A stretch of 64,000 nt of DNA from an uncultured Alphaproteobacteria bacterium (GCA_929200315.1 CAKMZB010000006.1:1-64000); one strand, 5' to 3'. Positions 44,023 to 53,520 are shown, numbered from the stretch's first letter. Notes: generated from the letters alone by a model not told the origin. Translations and numbers: made by a program.

Positions 44023-44807
44023 GCGGCGTCCTGATATTCTGCCCCGGTCTTGGCGCCGGTAATGTAGGCAACAACGTCCTGACCGTCGGTTTCGTCCTTG
44101 CGCAGGTTTGCAACAATTTTCCCACGACGGAAGACGACAATCCGGTCCACCAGCTCCATGACCTGGCGCATGTTGTGACTAACGAGGATCAGGCTTTCGC
44201 CCTGTTCCTTCAGCCCACGGATGATGTTTTCCACCTGTTCTGTCTCCTGCACGCCCAGCGCGGCGGTCGGTTCGTCCATAATAGTGAGCTTGGACGCAAA
44301 AGTCGCCGTTCTGGCAATCGCCACACACTGCCGCTGGCCGCCGGACATGTTGCGAATGGTGTTCCTGATGTTTGGAATTTTTACCGCAGTCTTTTGCAGG
44401 CCCGCAAGTGTGGCATCCCGCATCCCCTTGTAATCGAGCAGGCGAAACGGCCCGAGCCAATCCGCCTTCGTCATTTCACGGCCAAGGAAAAGGTTGTCCG
44501 GCACATCGAGGTCATCGGCCAGAGCAAGCGTCTGGAACACGGTTTCGATCCCAGCCTCCCGCGCTGCAATCGGGCCAGCGAACTGCACTGGCTCGCCATT
44601 GAATATGATGTCCCCTTTTGTGCGCTGCTCCACACCCGTGATCTGGCGCACGAAGGTGGATTTACCAGCCCCGTTATCTCCCATGATCGCCACGTGTTCA
44701 CCGCGCGTCAGAGCAAAGTTCGCACCCTCAAGCGCATGAAGCCCGCCATAGTGCTTGGTCAGGTTGTGGGTTTCCAGAATGGTGTCACCGTCGCCGCTCG
44801 TTTCCAT
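44019..44807 (-). CDS. Sugar/cyclitol ABC transporter ATP-binding protein
   Basis: A single-domain ATPase of 262 residues, unlike the usual fused 500-residue RbsA. Walker A is MGDNGAGKSTF near 42-52, the signature is MSGGQRQCVAIARTA near 153-167, Walker B is LTIMDEPTAALG, and the H-loop is LVSHNMRQVMEL. Its best relatives are FrcA-like single-domain ATPases of ribose-type importers. It presumably works as a homodimer with the neighbouring RbsC-type permease. Confidence 0.9.
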   Translation of the reverse strand: METSGDGDTILETHNLTKHYGGLHALEGANFALTRGEHVAIMGDNGAGKSTFVRQITGVEQRTKGDIIFNGEPVQFAGPIAAREAGIETVFQTLALADDLDVPDNLFLGREMTKADWLGPFRLLDYKGMRDATLAGLQKTAVKIPNIRNTIRNMSGGQRQCVAIARTATFASKLTIMDEPTAALGVQETEQVENIIRGLKEQGESLILVSHNMRQVMELVDRIVVFRRGKIVANLRKDETDGQDVVAYITGAKTGAEYQDAA

Positions 44808-44820
44808 TGTGCTTACTCCC

Positions 44821-45897
44821 TCACGCTTTCATCGCGGCACGTTGCTGGCGCCACTGATCGAGGATGACGGCGCCCACAATAATTCCGCCTTTCACCATCT
44901 CCTGGTAAAAGGCATCGAGCCGCAGGAAGGTAAAGCCGGAAATGATGACACCGAAGATCAATGCGCCAATGACAGTGCCGACAATCGAACCCCTTCCGCC
45001 ACTCAAGGACACCCCTCCAATCACGGCCATGGCGATGGCATCCAGCTCATAAATGATGCCCATGCCAGACTGTGCTGTCAGATTTTTCGATGTCAGGACA
45101 ATCGCTGAAACACCTGCGAGCATTCCTGCAATCGCGTAGACCATCATTTTGTGACGGGCGACATTGATGCCAGACATGCGCGCGGCGTCTTCATTGGAGC
45201 CGATGGCATAGGTGTGCTTTCCGTAGACGGTATATTTCATCACGAGATAGAACAGAACCGCCAGTGCAACGAAGATGAAGACTGGCATCATTCCACCACC
45301 GATCAACGCATATTCATCTGTCGGAAAGGATACCGGGCGGCCACTCGTCCACCACTTGGCCACACCGCGGGCGCTCACCATCATGCCGAGTGTCGCGATG
45401 AAAGGAGGTATCTTGGCGAAAGCCACCAGCAGCCCGTTAATGCTGCCTGCCAAGAGGCCGCATAAAAGCCCGACAATGACAGGCACCACCACAGGCAGAT
45501 CCATAAAGGCGGGGCCGAAAACAGCCTTCGGGTTGGGAAGGCCGTTGACTTCACTGACCTGCGCAAAGCTCATGGTAATCATGGCCGTCGCGCCAACGAC
45601 AGATCCGGAAGAGAGGTCGATCCCACCGGTGAGGATGACCTGCGTCACCCCAAGCGCAATAATGCCGATGATCGAAACCTGAAGAATGATGATCTTGAGG
45701 CGCGCTTCGTTGAAGATGCTGTCGAAGCGGTCTTTGCTGTCAAACAGGAAGCTCTGTCCGTAAATCAACGCACCGAGACCTTCAAAAATGAGGATGATAA
45801 GAATCAGCGCGGCAAAGACATTAAATTCATTGGGCCATTGCCGTCTTGAACTATCGTAAACCTGACCGCCTGTGCCTTGGCTATCTTCCGCCATCAC
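44821..45897 (-). CDS. Sugar/cyclitol ABC transporter permease (RbsC family)
   Basis: A 358-residue permease with about nine to ten helices. Family motifs are GIDLSSGSVVGATAMI near 120, the coupling-loop-like NEDAARMSGINVARHKMMVYA near 240, and AIAMAVIGGVSLSGGRGSIVGTVIGAL near 300. The long polar N-terminus (first 25 residues) is cytoplasmic. It lies between the ATPase and binding-protein genes and, by operator sharing, is probably an inositol importer. Confidence 0.92.
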   Translation of the reverse strand: MMAEDSQGTGGQVYDSSRRQWPNEFNVFAALILIILIFEGLGALIYGQSFLFDSKDRFDSIFNEARLKIIILQVSIIGIIALGVTQVILTGGIDLSSGSVVGATAMITMSFAQVSEVNGLPNPKAVFGPAFMDLPVVVPVIVGLLCGLLAGSINGLLVAFAKIPPFIATLGMMVSARGVAKWWTSGRPVSFPTDEYALIGGGMMPVFIFVALAVLFYLVMKYTVYGKHTYAIGSNEDAARMSGINVARHKMMVYAIAGMLAGVSAIVLTSKNLTAQSGMGIIYELDAIAMAVIGGVSLSGGRGSIVGTVIGALIFGVIISGFTFLRLDAFYQEMVKGGIIVGAVILDQWRQQRAAMKA

Positions 45898-45988
45898 CTG
45901 CTCCTCAATATCGCTGGGCTGCGTTTGACAAACGGAACGAGGCGGCGCCCATACACCACCCCGTCCGTCATTTCATTGGGATCCAAGC

Positions 45989-46942
45989 CTAGTTGGCGAG
46001 GAAGTCATCGATGTTTTCAGGCGTTACCAGCTTGAACGGAATGAAGACAGTTTTCTCAACTTCTTCACCCTTGGCCAGCTTCAAAGCCGTGTCGATAGAA
46101 CCGGCGCCCTGGCCAGCAAGGTCCTGAAAAACTGTCACATCGAGATCTCCAGCCTTCATGGCAACTAGCGCATCTTGCGTAGCGTCAACGCCTCCAACGA
46201 CAACATCGTCCATGGAAATGCCAGAGGCTTTCATGGCCTGAATGGCGCCAATGGCCATTTCGTCATTGTTGCCGAAAACAGCGTGGAATTCTTCACCTGA
46301 CGAAATCCAGTTGGTCATGAGATCCTGCGCTTTGTCGCGCGACCACTCTGCCGTCTGCTTGTCGATGAGGGTGATGAAGTTGCACATGTCCATGCCAATA
46401 ACGTCTTCGAAATCCTTCGAACGCTGAACAGCAGCTTGGTTGGAAAGTTGACCCATCAACATATAGGCTCTGGCGCCGGCTGACTTGCCTTGCGCGCGGA
46501 GGTCTTGGCACATGCGGAATGCCGCAAGCGTGCCTGACTCAATCTCGTTGGATGCAACGAAAGCCTGCCCTTCGGGCAGCGTATCCATGTTGATCGGCTG
46601 GCGGTTGACGTAGACCAGCGGAACGTTTGCGTCGGCAGCAGCCTTCGACATGGCTTCAGTAGCGTTCGTATCGACCGCATTAACGATGATGGCATCAACA
46701 CCAGACGCAATGAAGTTGTTGATCTGGTCGAGTTGCTTGGCAACATCGTCAGTCGCATCTTCGATCTGGAGGCTCACACCATCCAGCGTCTTTTCATGCT
46801 CTGTCATGCCATTGCGCATGACGGTCAGGCCGTTGTCGTCGAACCGCGCGACGGACACGCCGATTTGCTGCGCGAGTGCCGCTGTGGACACGAGCGTTGC
46901 GACGCCCAGAGCCAGCACGGATTTTGTGAAAAACGTCTTCAT
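45989..46942 (-). CDS. Sugar/cyclitol ABC transporter binding protein (RbsB/IbpA type)
   Basis: About 317 residues from ATG 46942, preceded by GGGAGAG. A signal peptide is cleaved near residue 24 (TAALAQQ). The mature protein begins IGVSVARFDDNGLTVMRNGM, and DAIIVNAVDTNAT, VGGVDATQDALVAMKAGDLDVTVFQD and a C-terminal PFKLVTPENIDDFL follow, all typical of periplasmic binding proteins for ribose and inositol. Divergent from the LacI gene with the shared 16-bp operator in between. Confidence 0.92.
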   Translation of the reverse strand: MKTFFTKSVLALGVATLVSTAALAQQIGVSVARFDDNGLTVMRNGMTEHEKTLDGVSLQIEDATDDVAKQLDQINNFIASGVDAIIVNAVDTNATEAMSKAAADANVPLVYVNRQPINMDTLPEGQAFVASNEIESGTLAAFRMCQDLRAQGKSAGARAYMLMGQLSNQAAVQRSKDFEDVIGMDMCNFITLIDKQTAEWSRDKAQDLMTNWISSGEEFHAVFGNNDEMAIGAIQAMKASGISMDDVVVGGVDATQDALVAMKAGDLDVTVFQDLAGQGAGSIDTALKLAKGEEVEKTVFIPFKLVTPENIDDFLAN

Positions 46943-47028
46943 AGATCTCTCCCAGGAGTTTTCGAAACCGAATGAAACCACGACTGAGCCGCCGTCCCTA
47001 AATCAAGCGAACCACACACTCAGCATTT

Positions 47029-47044
47029 TTGCAACCGGTTGCAA
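47029..47044. promoter_or_regulatory. LacI-type operator beside the LacI gene
   Basis: A perfect 16-bp palindrome, TTGCAACCGGTTGCAA, identical to the one at 40575-40590. It lies 87 bases upstream of the importer binding-protein start and 71 bases upstream of the LacI gene start, so one site can control both transporter and regulator. Confidence 0.85.
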
Positions 47045-47114
47045 GACATTTATCCGAAGCGCATTCTGGCGTATGGAGTTCTGGAACAAGGCCGCAAAAT
47101 CGGGAGAGTGAGTT

Positions 47115-48113
47115 TTGGCTGTTACGCTGAACGACGTTGCCACGCGTGCTGGCGTATCCAGTTCCGCAGTGTCGCGTGCCTTTACCGATGGCGCGTCGGT
47201 TTCTGCAAAAATGCGGGAGAAGGTTGAGCGTGCGGCCCAGGAACTTGGTTATCGGCCAAACGCCCTCGCCTCCAGTTTGACTACGGGACGCACAAAACTC
47301 ATCGGACTTGTGTCCAACAACTTCCATAACCCGATTTTTCTTGAGGTCTTTGACCTGTTCACGCGGGGATTGCAGGAGCGGGGCCTGCGGCCGCTTATCG
47401 TCAACTTATCCCAGGACGAGGAGCCTGAAAGCTCTGTCCGACTGCTACAGCAATATTCCGTCGACGGAGTGGTCGTCGCTTCCTCAACGCTTCCCTCGGG
47501 CTTCGCCAAGGCTTTCCGTGACGCCAGAATCCCGGTCGTCCATTGCTTTGGAAAGAGTGTCGCTTCGCCCGACGTCCATGTTGTCGGTATCGACAACGTA
47601 GAAGCTGGAAGGATCGCTGCGCGCGAGCTGATCGCACGCGGTTATTCAAGTATCGGGTTCATGGGTGGCCCCGCGCAGGCGACCAGTACTCAGGACCGCC
47701 TTGCCGGTTTTCTGGAAATTGCCGGACAGACAGACGGTTTGTCCTACTCCCACAGTTTTGCCGACGCCTATTCCTTCCGTGCGGGACGGGAAGAAATGCA
47801 GCATCTCCTAACCAACCCACACCATGAAGCTTATTTTTGCGGCGATGACGTTTTGTCGATAGGCGCGCTCAGCGCTATCACTGATGCTGGCCTCAAAGTG
47901 CCGGAAGACATCGGCGTCATCGGTCTCAACGATATGGAGATGGCAGGCTGGGAGAACATTGCCCTTACAACGGTGCACCAGCCTATTGTTCCCATCATCA
48001 ACTCCGCAATCGAAGTGATCACAGCCCTGCTGGAAGACCCGGACCGGTACCCCGAAACCCGTCTGTTTACCTGCAACGTCACTGATCGAAAAACGCTGAA
48101 GGCTGCGGGCTAA
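47115..48113 (+). CDS. LacI-family repressor of the inositol regulon
   Basis: A 332-residue LacI/GalR protein. The helix-turn-helix begins TLNDVATRAGVSSSAVSRAF at residue 4, and the hinge region ends RPNALASSLTTGRT. The ligand domain resembles periplasmic sugar-binding proteins (IGLVSNNFHNPIF, DGVVVASSTLP, GRIAARELIARGYSSIGFMGG, GVIGLNDMEMAGWENIALTTV). The start is TTG with GGGAGAG upstream. From operator identity it should repress iolDCBJG, the divergent dehydrogenase set, the importer and itself. The effector is probably an inositol derivative. Confidence 0.9.
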   Translation: MAVTLNDVATRAGVSSSAVSRAFTDGASVSAKMREKVERAAQELGYRPNALASSLTTGRTKLIGLVSNNFHNPIFLEVFDLFTRGLQERGLRPLIVNLSQDEEPESSVRLLQQYSVDGVVVASSTLPSGFAKAFRDARIPVVHCFGKSVASPDVHVVGIDNVEAGRIAARELIARGYSSIGFMGGPAQATSTQDRLAGFLEIAGQTDGLSYSHSFADAYSFRAGREEMQHLLTNPHHEAYFCGDDVLSIGALSAITDAGLKVPEDIGVIGLNDMEMAGWENIALTTVHQPIVPIINSAIEVITALLEDPDRYPETRLFTCNVTDRKTLKAAG

Positions 48114-48206
48114 ACACCTGCAATCACTCTGCGGCACGTTTGGACTTCTCACCAGATGACGACTTTGAGATCAGGTCGGCCTGATCAAGCCAGGTGGAAC
48201 GACAAA

Positions 48207-50099
48207 TCAGTTTCCATTTCTGTCTATCAAAAGAGCCAGATCGTCTTGATCGTATGACACGCTAAAGCTCGCCAAGAGGTTTGCGATCATCTGGTTGAGC
48301 AACTCGCGAGAAGCTGTCCTATCGGCGCGTAGCAGCGCCGCTCTGGTCGATCCGACCGAATTCAAATCGACCCACCTTTGTTCAGATACGGTGATCAGCA
48401 AAGTCTCCGTGGCATCGTCGCCTTCAAGCACGATCGCTGCATTCTTGCTTCCTTGAAAACCGGCCTTGATGGCCTTGGCAGGAATGGCTTTGGACCTACT
48501 GTTGCGCTTCAGGAAATCGGTCTCTGTCGGCTCGACTTTCAGCTCCCGCGCGATGTCCTCAATCCGCGCGCCTCTTTCGAGGCGGCTTATAATTTCATCA
48601 GTTTTGGATTGCACCCGTTCGATCCGTTGGGCGTCGACCCAGTCCTGCTTCACCTGCCTGGTAACTTCTTCGTATCCCTGGATGCGCGATGGAGCCACCA
48701 CCTTCACGTCGAACCAAATCGCGCCGCCTGACTTCAATTCCAACGGCCCCAGCTGAGCTTCATCGCCAACGGAGAAAGACCGGGCTAAAATATCAGCTGA
48801 CTCAGGCAAGTCACGGATCGCATTGTCGTCGGGGCCCTTGCCTTCGGCATCGACTGCCTCAACAACCCGAACTCGCAGACCAACTTTTCTGGCAATTTGT
48901 TCCAGCGGTATCCCGGATGCACGGGCATCTTCTACGGTATCGCGGATGTTCGGCAATGCATCAGCAGCTTTCAATCGCGCCAACTCCAGCCTGATCTCAC
49001 GGCGAACCCCGGTAAGTTCCGTAACGGAACCAGGCTCAACTTCTGTCACGCTGATGATGGTCGGGCCGAAGGGGCCATTGATCACCCGTCTGCCTGAAAG
49101 CAGTTCTTCGGAAAATGCGACTTGACCGATTGGCGCTGACAGCTGGTCCTGTCTCAAAGGCTCCGGGTTGAGAATGGCGCGGACGACATCATTGCCCGAT
49201 GCCAAAGTTTCAAACCGCGCACCCGTCCGGAGCTTCTGGAGAGCGGATTCGGCCGAATTCTGCGAGCTAAATGCAATTTGCTGAACTCGTCTCCGCTCTA
49301 CAGGTCGATAGACTGCAATCCGATCTTGATACGCCGCGGCGATCTCGCTTTCAGAAATCTGAAGACTGTTGGCAATGTCGTCGAGGTCGATCTCCAACAG
49401 AACAATCCGCCTCTGCTCGGCCGTCGTGTATCTCTTCAAATCTGCCTCGTAGAAGGCTTTTGCCTGACCTTCGCTCGGCAAGGGTATTGGGCCAAACAGA
49501 TTTGCGCTCAGCCGCAGAAACGACAACTTGCGTTCTTCGCTGGAATAATCGCGCAAAGCGTCCTCAAAGGCGTCAGGCAACGTGCCTCTTGTGACAAGGC
49601 CTGCAGTCACCTGACTGCGTATGGTCGAGGCATTGTGCAGCCTGACAAACTCTTCTTCACTCATGCGCGCCACCTTGGCGGCACGGTCAAATCGCACCGG
49701 GTCAAACTTCCCTGTTGAATCTTGAAAAATACGGTTCTCGTGCAGCTGCTTAACTAGGTTTTCGTCCGACAACGAATAGTTCTGGCGGCGTACGAACTCA
49801 TCAAGAGCTGCGGTCGCCAACACATCTCGCAATGTTCTCTTTTCCAGCTCCGAACGACGCCATTCCGCATCGCGGTTTTTGCCTGCGGCCGTGCGCTGCA
49901 GGGCAATCTTATTTCTATTGTAGTATTGCAAATACTCACTGGCGGTGACGCGCGTATCACCAACCTGCACAACCACGCCATCACCAGATCCATCAAACTG
50001 GCCGCTGGGCGAACGCAGATAGACGAAACTCAACACGATAAGCAACAAGGCAATCTTGACCGGCCACCCAGACTGGAAGGATCGCAAGAGCTGGATCAA
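48207..50099 (-). CDS. ppiD: PpiD-like periplasmic peptidyl-prolyl isomerase/chaperone
   Basis: A 630-residue protein anchored by one N-terminal helix (about residues 14-29) followed by a SurA/PpiD N-terminal chaperone domain (VVVQVGDTRVTASEYLQYYNRN). A parvulin-like middle part follows (about 245-365, RRRVQQIAFSSQNSAESALQ), with poor conservation of the active-site residues, and a long alpha-rich C-terminus. Such proteins assist outer-membrane and exported proteins leaving the Sec channel. The start is TTG with AAGGAAAA upstream. Lying ahead of the glycosylation module it could help fold the autotransporter, but it is probably a housekeeping gene. Confidence 0.8.
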   Translation of the reverse strand: MIQLLRSFQSGWPVKIALLLIVLSFVYLRSPSGQFDGSGDGVVVQVGDTRVTASEYLQYYNRNKIALQRTAAGKNRDAEWRRSELEKRTLRDVLATAALDEFVRRQNYSLSDENLVKQLHENRIFQDSTGKFDPVRFDRAAKVARMSEEEFVRLHNASTIRSQVTAGLVTRGTLPDAFEDALRDYSSEERKLSFLRLSANLFGPIPLPSEGQAKAFYEADLKRYTTAEQRRIVLLEIDLDDIANSLQISESEIAAAYQDRIAVYRPVERRRVQQIAFSSQNSAESALQKLRTGARFETLASGNDVVRAILNPEPLRQDQLSAPIGQVAFSEELLSGRRVINGPFGPTIISVTEVEPGSVTELTGVRREIRLELARLKAADALPNIRDTVEDARASGIPLEQIARKVGLRVRVVEAVDAEGKGPDDNAIRDLPESADILARSFSVGDEAQLGPLELKSGGAIWFDVKVVAPSRIQGYEEVTRQVKQDWVDAQRIERVQSKTDEIISRLERGARIEDIARELKVEPTETDFLKRNSRSKAIPAKAIKAGFQGSKNAAIVLEGDDATETLLITVSEQRWVDLNSVGSTRAALLRADRTASRELLNQMIANLLASFSVSYDQDDLALLIDRNGN

Positions 50100-50194
50100 T
50101 GGATTTTCCTTCGCGTCGCGTTAGACGTGCGGCCATGGCCACCTTGTAAGCTATTTACGAACGAGCTGATCAGCAAGGAGTGCTGCAATCTCTT

Positions 50195-50770
50195 TCAAAA
50201 ACCGCAGACCTTCTGGATCTGTTCAAGTGATTGGGCGCCAACCGAAAATCTCAGCGCAACACCCGCTGCAGAAGCGGCTTCCATGTCCGATTGTCGATCA
50301 CCGATCATGATCGATCTGTTGAGATCGAACTGGTGAAACTCAGCCGCAGCCAACAGCAATCCCGGCCGGGGTTTTCGGCAGGTGCAGTCTGTTCCGGCGC
50401 CTTTTCCACCAAGGTCTGGATGGTGTGGGCAATACCAAGTCGATGCGATCGGTATCCGCTGGCTAGCGAACTCCTCATGCACATATCGGGTCAATTCCAA
50501 AAACGTATCTTCACTGTAGAAGCCACGCGCGATGCCCGACTGATTGGTCACCACAGCCAATGCAAACCCGGCATGGTGCGCCGCACGGCAAAACGAGAAA
50601 ATGCCCGACATCCAGACGAAATCTTGGCGTTTTCCAACGTAGCCAACATCTCTGTTTATGACGCCATCGCGGTCCAGAAAGAGCACCGGCTTTCCGAAAT
50701 CTGCAACAGATGCGGGATCAATGTAATGTTTGGCATTTAGCTTTGGATTTGGTGACAAGCCGGTCCTCAT
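50195..50770 (-). CDS. gmhB: D-glycero-D-manno-heptose-1,7-bisphosphate phosphatase
   Basis: A HAD-family phosphatase of 191 residues. The nucleophile motif is FLDRDGVINRDVGY near 31-44, motif II is VVTNQSGIARG, the zinc-binding loop is CPHHPDLGG followed by CTCRKPRPG, and motif III is IMIGDRQSDMEAA. This makes heptose 1-phosphate for ADP-heptose. It carries about 25 extra N-terminal residues. Its neighbours gmhA, hldD and hldE complete the pathway. A D-alpha (GDP-heptose) branch is less likely because hldE is present. Confidence 0.9.
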   Translation of the reverse strand: MRTGLSPNPKLNAKHYIDPASVADFGKPVLFLDRDGVINRDVGYVGKRQDFVWMSGIFSFCRAAHHAGFALAVVTNQSGIARGFYSEDTFLELTRYVHEEFASQRIPIASTWYCPHHPDLGGKGAGTDCTCRKPRPGLLLAAAEFHQFDLNRSIMIGDRQSDMEAASAAGVALRFSVGAQSLEQIQKVCGF

Positions 50771-50844
50771 TCTTGTGATCTTGCTCCGTCAAAAAACCCA
50801 GATAGTGCCAGAAGGTTAGTTTCACCGTCAGCAAGGCTAAACGC

Positions 50845-51420
50845 CTACGAGAAATGCTCGTCCACAATTGCACAGACACAATGCACCGCGAATATGTGCA
50901 TCTCTTGCGTGAGGGCCGTATCGTCTGAATCAGAGAAGATTGCACGATGGCTTAGCTTTGCCAGAGGTGTAGAATGCGTGCTGGTCATCGCCAGCACCCG
51001 CATATCCTGCGAAAGCGCGGCCTTGGCGGCGTTCAACACGTTCGCACTGGTTCCCGACGTCGATATTCCAACCAAGACATCTCCAGATGACCCAAGTGCT
51101 GAGACCTGACGCGAGAACATGTGCTCAAAGCCAAAGTCGTTGCCCAGTGACGTTAAGACGGAGCTGTCAGTCGTCAAAGCAATCGCTGGCAAACCTCTCC
51201 GGTCAGTCTCGTACCGTCCAACCAACTCTGCCGCAAAATGTTGGGCGTCTGCGGCACTGCCCCCATTGCCACATAAGAGAACCTTGTTCCCAGACCGCAA
51301 CGCTTGGATAATTTCGTCGGCAAAGGCGACAATCTGTTCAAGATTGCCGCGCATTGCCGCAACCGTGCTTTCGTGCCGTGCAAAGTGTCTCTCAACGATG
51401 TCTTTCGGGCTGTTGATCAT
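50845..51420 (-). CDS. gmhA: Sedoheptulose-7-phosphate isomerase
   Basis: A 191-residue SIS-domain enzyme that converts sedoheptulose 7-phosphate to D-glycero-D-manno-heptose 7-phosphate. Family motifs are LLCGNGGSAADAQHFAAELVGRY near 48-70, where the Ser and His are typical of GmhA, then LTTDSSVLTSLGNDFGF, VLVGISTSGTSANVLNA and the C-terminal ALTQEMHIFAVHCVCAIVDE. The first step of ADP-heptose synthesis, 75 bases ahead of gmhB on the same strand. Confidence 0.93.
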   Translation of the reverse strand: MINSPKDIVERHFARHESTVAAMRGNLEQIVAFADEIIQALRSGNKVLLCGNGGSAADAQHFAAELVGRYETDRRGLPAIALTTDSSVLTSLGNDFGFEHMFSRQVSALGSSGDVLVGISTSGTSANVLNAAKAALSQDMRVLAMTSTHSTPLAKLSHRAIFSDSDDTALTQEMHIFAVHCVCAIVDEHFS

Positions 51421-51490
51421 TTGTTCGACAGACCAAGAAATGCTGGCAGCAATCCGCGATCAACCGGGATTGCAAGCCGCCAAACAGGTG

Positions 51491-52282
51491 TCACGGACGG
51501 TTAGCTATCAGATTATGTGAAGGATCCCCTTGCCCCGACACCACCAAGACAGGAGGTCTTGGATTCTCCAATCTCTGAAGCGGCCAGGAAAAGTTCTTGA
51601 AATCGATCAGCTTCACATCACGATCCGCGGCAGCATATTGGAGCAAAATCGCAACTCTCGTTCCTTCGCTTCTCACGTTGTGCGTGCCGTGCCAAAGTCG
51701 CCCGTCGAAAAACAGCGCATCCCCATTGCCCACCTCCGGCTTTATCAGCTCTGACTCTGGGTCAAAATCCGCTGCCCATTCATGGATATGCTTCATAGCA
51801 ATCTCTTCGCGCTTCACGCCTTCCCGATGGGCCCTTTCCTGAATGGTCACTCCATATTTGTGAGATCGGCTGATCAGATTGAGAGCTGATTCCTTGCTGG
51901 TGTTTTGCACGCCGATCCAGATCGAAACGAAACCGCCGTTGGGATCGCAACTTTCAATGTCGCAATGCCAAGGATGAACCTGACTTGGCTGGCGGTGCAA
52001 GATATCAACACCCCACAGAACAACATTCTCGCCCAGCAATTCGCGCAGCGGCTTAACCAGCTGTTGGTGAGAACCAAGATGGGCATAGAACGGATCACTG
52101 GCCGCCCGACCCTTCATCCAATTGATGGGTTTGGGTCGGGGTTTGCTTTCATGATTTAAAATTGCCTGACAATCAGAGGCCGACAGCATGTTTGGAACGG
52201 CGCAATATCCTTCGGACTGAAATCGGTCCTTCATCTCTATGTATGTCTTTGGACTTGAAGGGGTTGCTTTAGCTCCAGCCAT
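51491..52282 (-). CDS. PhyH-like Fe(II)/2-oxoglutarate dioxygenase
   Basis: A 263-residue protein of the phytanoyl-CoA dioxygenase type. The iron triad can be placed as His and Asp in VHPWHCDIES (near 103-112) and the distal His in DGRLWHGTHNVRSEG near 198-212, where the Arg in the last segment suits 2-oxoglutarate binding. Such enzymes hydroxylate small molecules or sugar-linked groups. It sits just upstream of gmhA on the same strand, within the glycosylation module, so a modified sugar or lipid is a reasonable substrate class, unproven. Confidence 0.8.
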   Translation of the reverse strand: MAGAKATPSSPKTYIEMKDRFQSEGYCAVPNMLSASDCQAILNHESKPRPKPINWMKGRAASDPFYAHLGSHQQLVKPLRELLGENVVLWGVDILHRQPSQVHPWHCDIESCDPNGGFVSIWIGVQNTSKESALNLISRSHKYGVTIQERAHREGVKREEIAMKHIHEWAADFDPESELIKPEVGNGDALFFDGRLWHGTHNVRSEGTRVAILLQYAAADRDVKLIDFKNFSWPLQRLENPRPPVLVVSGQGDPSHNLIANRP

Positions 52283-52616
52283 TTGTCGCTAGCTCCAATA
52301 GTGACGGATCAAGTTCCAGCTTATTCGACGAGATCATTCAGGTCGAGTGACTGCGGCTCTATCTTCGATCCCGGGGAGGACGTATTTTCCAACCTTGAGC
52401 CTGGTTCAAACTTGCTGTCATCGCCCCGCGCTCTTATCGAAAATCCATCCTGTCTGTGAATTTGCTGTGGTCCATTTGCGAACATGCAATCGGAATTCTG
52501 CCATGGTATCAAATTGCATACTTGATCATCGTCCTGCATATGCCCAGCGAGACTTTTCGTTGCTCGGTAAGTGTCAATCCTGATGAACAGCAACTGTGTG
52601 GGGATTAGCTCCAAAT
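52283..52616. other. Divergent intergenic region, no supported gene
   Basis: About 330 bases between the PhyH-like gene (minus) and the GT2 gene (plus). It should hold the promoters of both units. A 100-codon minus frame at 52321-52623 begins with TTG, has no ribosome binding site and resembles nothing I know, so I do not call it. No clear palindrome or hairpin was found. Confidence 0.4.
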
Positions 52617-53483
52617 ATGCCAACGATATCTATTGTCACTGTGTGCAAAGGCCGCCTTGCTCATCTTAAAGACAGCTTACCTTCGTTTCTCGCGCAGCCC
52701 GACTGTGAGGTGATCGTCGTCGATTACGATTGCCCCGAGGGCGCTTCGGAATTTGTGCGCGAGAACCATCCGGCAGCAAAAGTGGTGAAGCTGGAGAACC
52801 GCCCATTTTTCAACAACTGGAACGCGCGCAATGAAGGCGCAAAACATGCCACAGGCAAGTTGCTTGCGTTCCTCGACGCAGATGTCGTTCTTGCAGACGG
52901 TTTTGCTGAATGGGTGAGTGAGAATATCGGTCCTGACAATGTGGGCAAGATGCCAAGCGCGACATCGCAGACCACCCACCGCGATGAAAAACTAAGCGAA
53001 GCCTCCAACAAGTTGGAGGGAGTGCAGGTCATGCACAAGTCGTTCTTTGATAAACTTGGGGGATACGACGATCTGCTCCAGGGTTGGGGTGCCGGCGGCG
53101 ACATGGATATGGTGGACAGGATGGGCTTCCACAATGGAACGCTTGTCACATTGCCAGAAGAGCTGATTGCCAAAGGCATTCAGCATTCGATGGATGAGCG
53201 CACCAAATTCCACCAAACGAAGTCCACCGCCCATACCCATTTGGTGGGCATTCTCTACCGCAAGTCGAAGCTGGCCATGATGCGCCTGTTCGACAAGGAA
53301 TTGGACACCGATGACCGAAAGCGGCTTCTCACAATGGCCGAAAATGCGTCCAAAAAGCGCACAGCACCGAATTCAACGCATATCGAGATGCTCGTGACAT
53401 CGGAAGAAACGCCGGGCGCTAACTATAAGATCGAACAGCAATTGATCACGAGGGTCATTTTGAAAGATCGCGAAGCGATCTAA
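52617..53483 (+). CDS. Glycosyltransferase family 2 protein
   Basis: A GT-A fold enzyme of about 288 residues from ATG 52617 (MPTISIVTVCKGRLAHLKDS). The nucleotide-sugar site includes VIVVDYDCPEG with the first Asp, WNARNEGAKHATGKLLAFLDADVVL with the DxD-like DAD near 92-94, and GYDDLLQGWGAGGDMDMVDRM near 160, the galactosyltransferase-type ED/GWGxEDxD equivalent with Asp as the likely base. It is soluble, with no membrane helix. First of three plus-strand genes inserted among the minus-strand heptose and glycosylation genes. Confidence 0.85.
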   Translation: MPTISIVTVCKGRLAHLKDSLPSFLAQPDCEVIVVDYDCPEGASEFVRENHPAAKVVKLENRPFFNNWNARNEGAKHATGKLLAFLDADVVLADGFAEWVSENIGPDNVGKMPSATSQTTHRDEKLSEASNKLEGVQVMHKSFFDKLGGYDDLLQGWGAGGDMDMVDRMGFHNGTLVTLPEELIAKGIQHSMDERTKFHQTKSTAHTHLVGILYRKSKLAMMRLFDKELDTDDRKRLLTMAENASKKRTAPNSTHIEMLVTSEETPGANYKIEQQLITRVILKDREAI

Positions 53484-53520
53484 TGATCGGTTTTCGCCAA
53501 GTTTTGAGCAAAGGAAACAC

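Noticed and set aside
52321..52623. 100-codon minus-strand frame upstream of the PhyH-like gene
   Set aside because: TTG start without ribosome binding site, no homology recognised, and it runs into the GT2 start.
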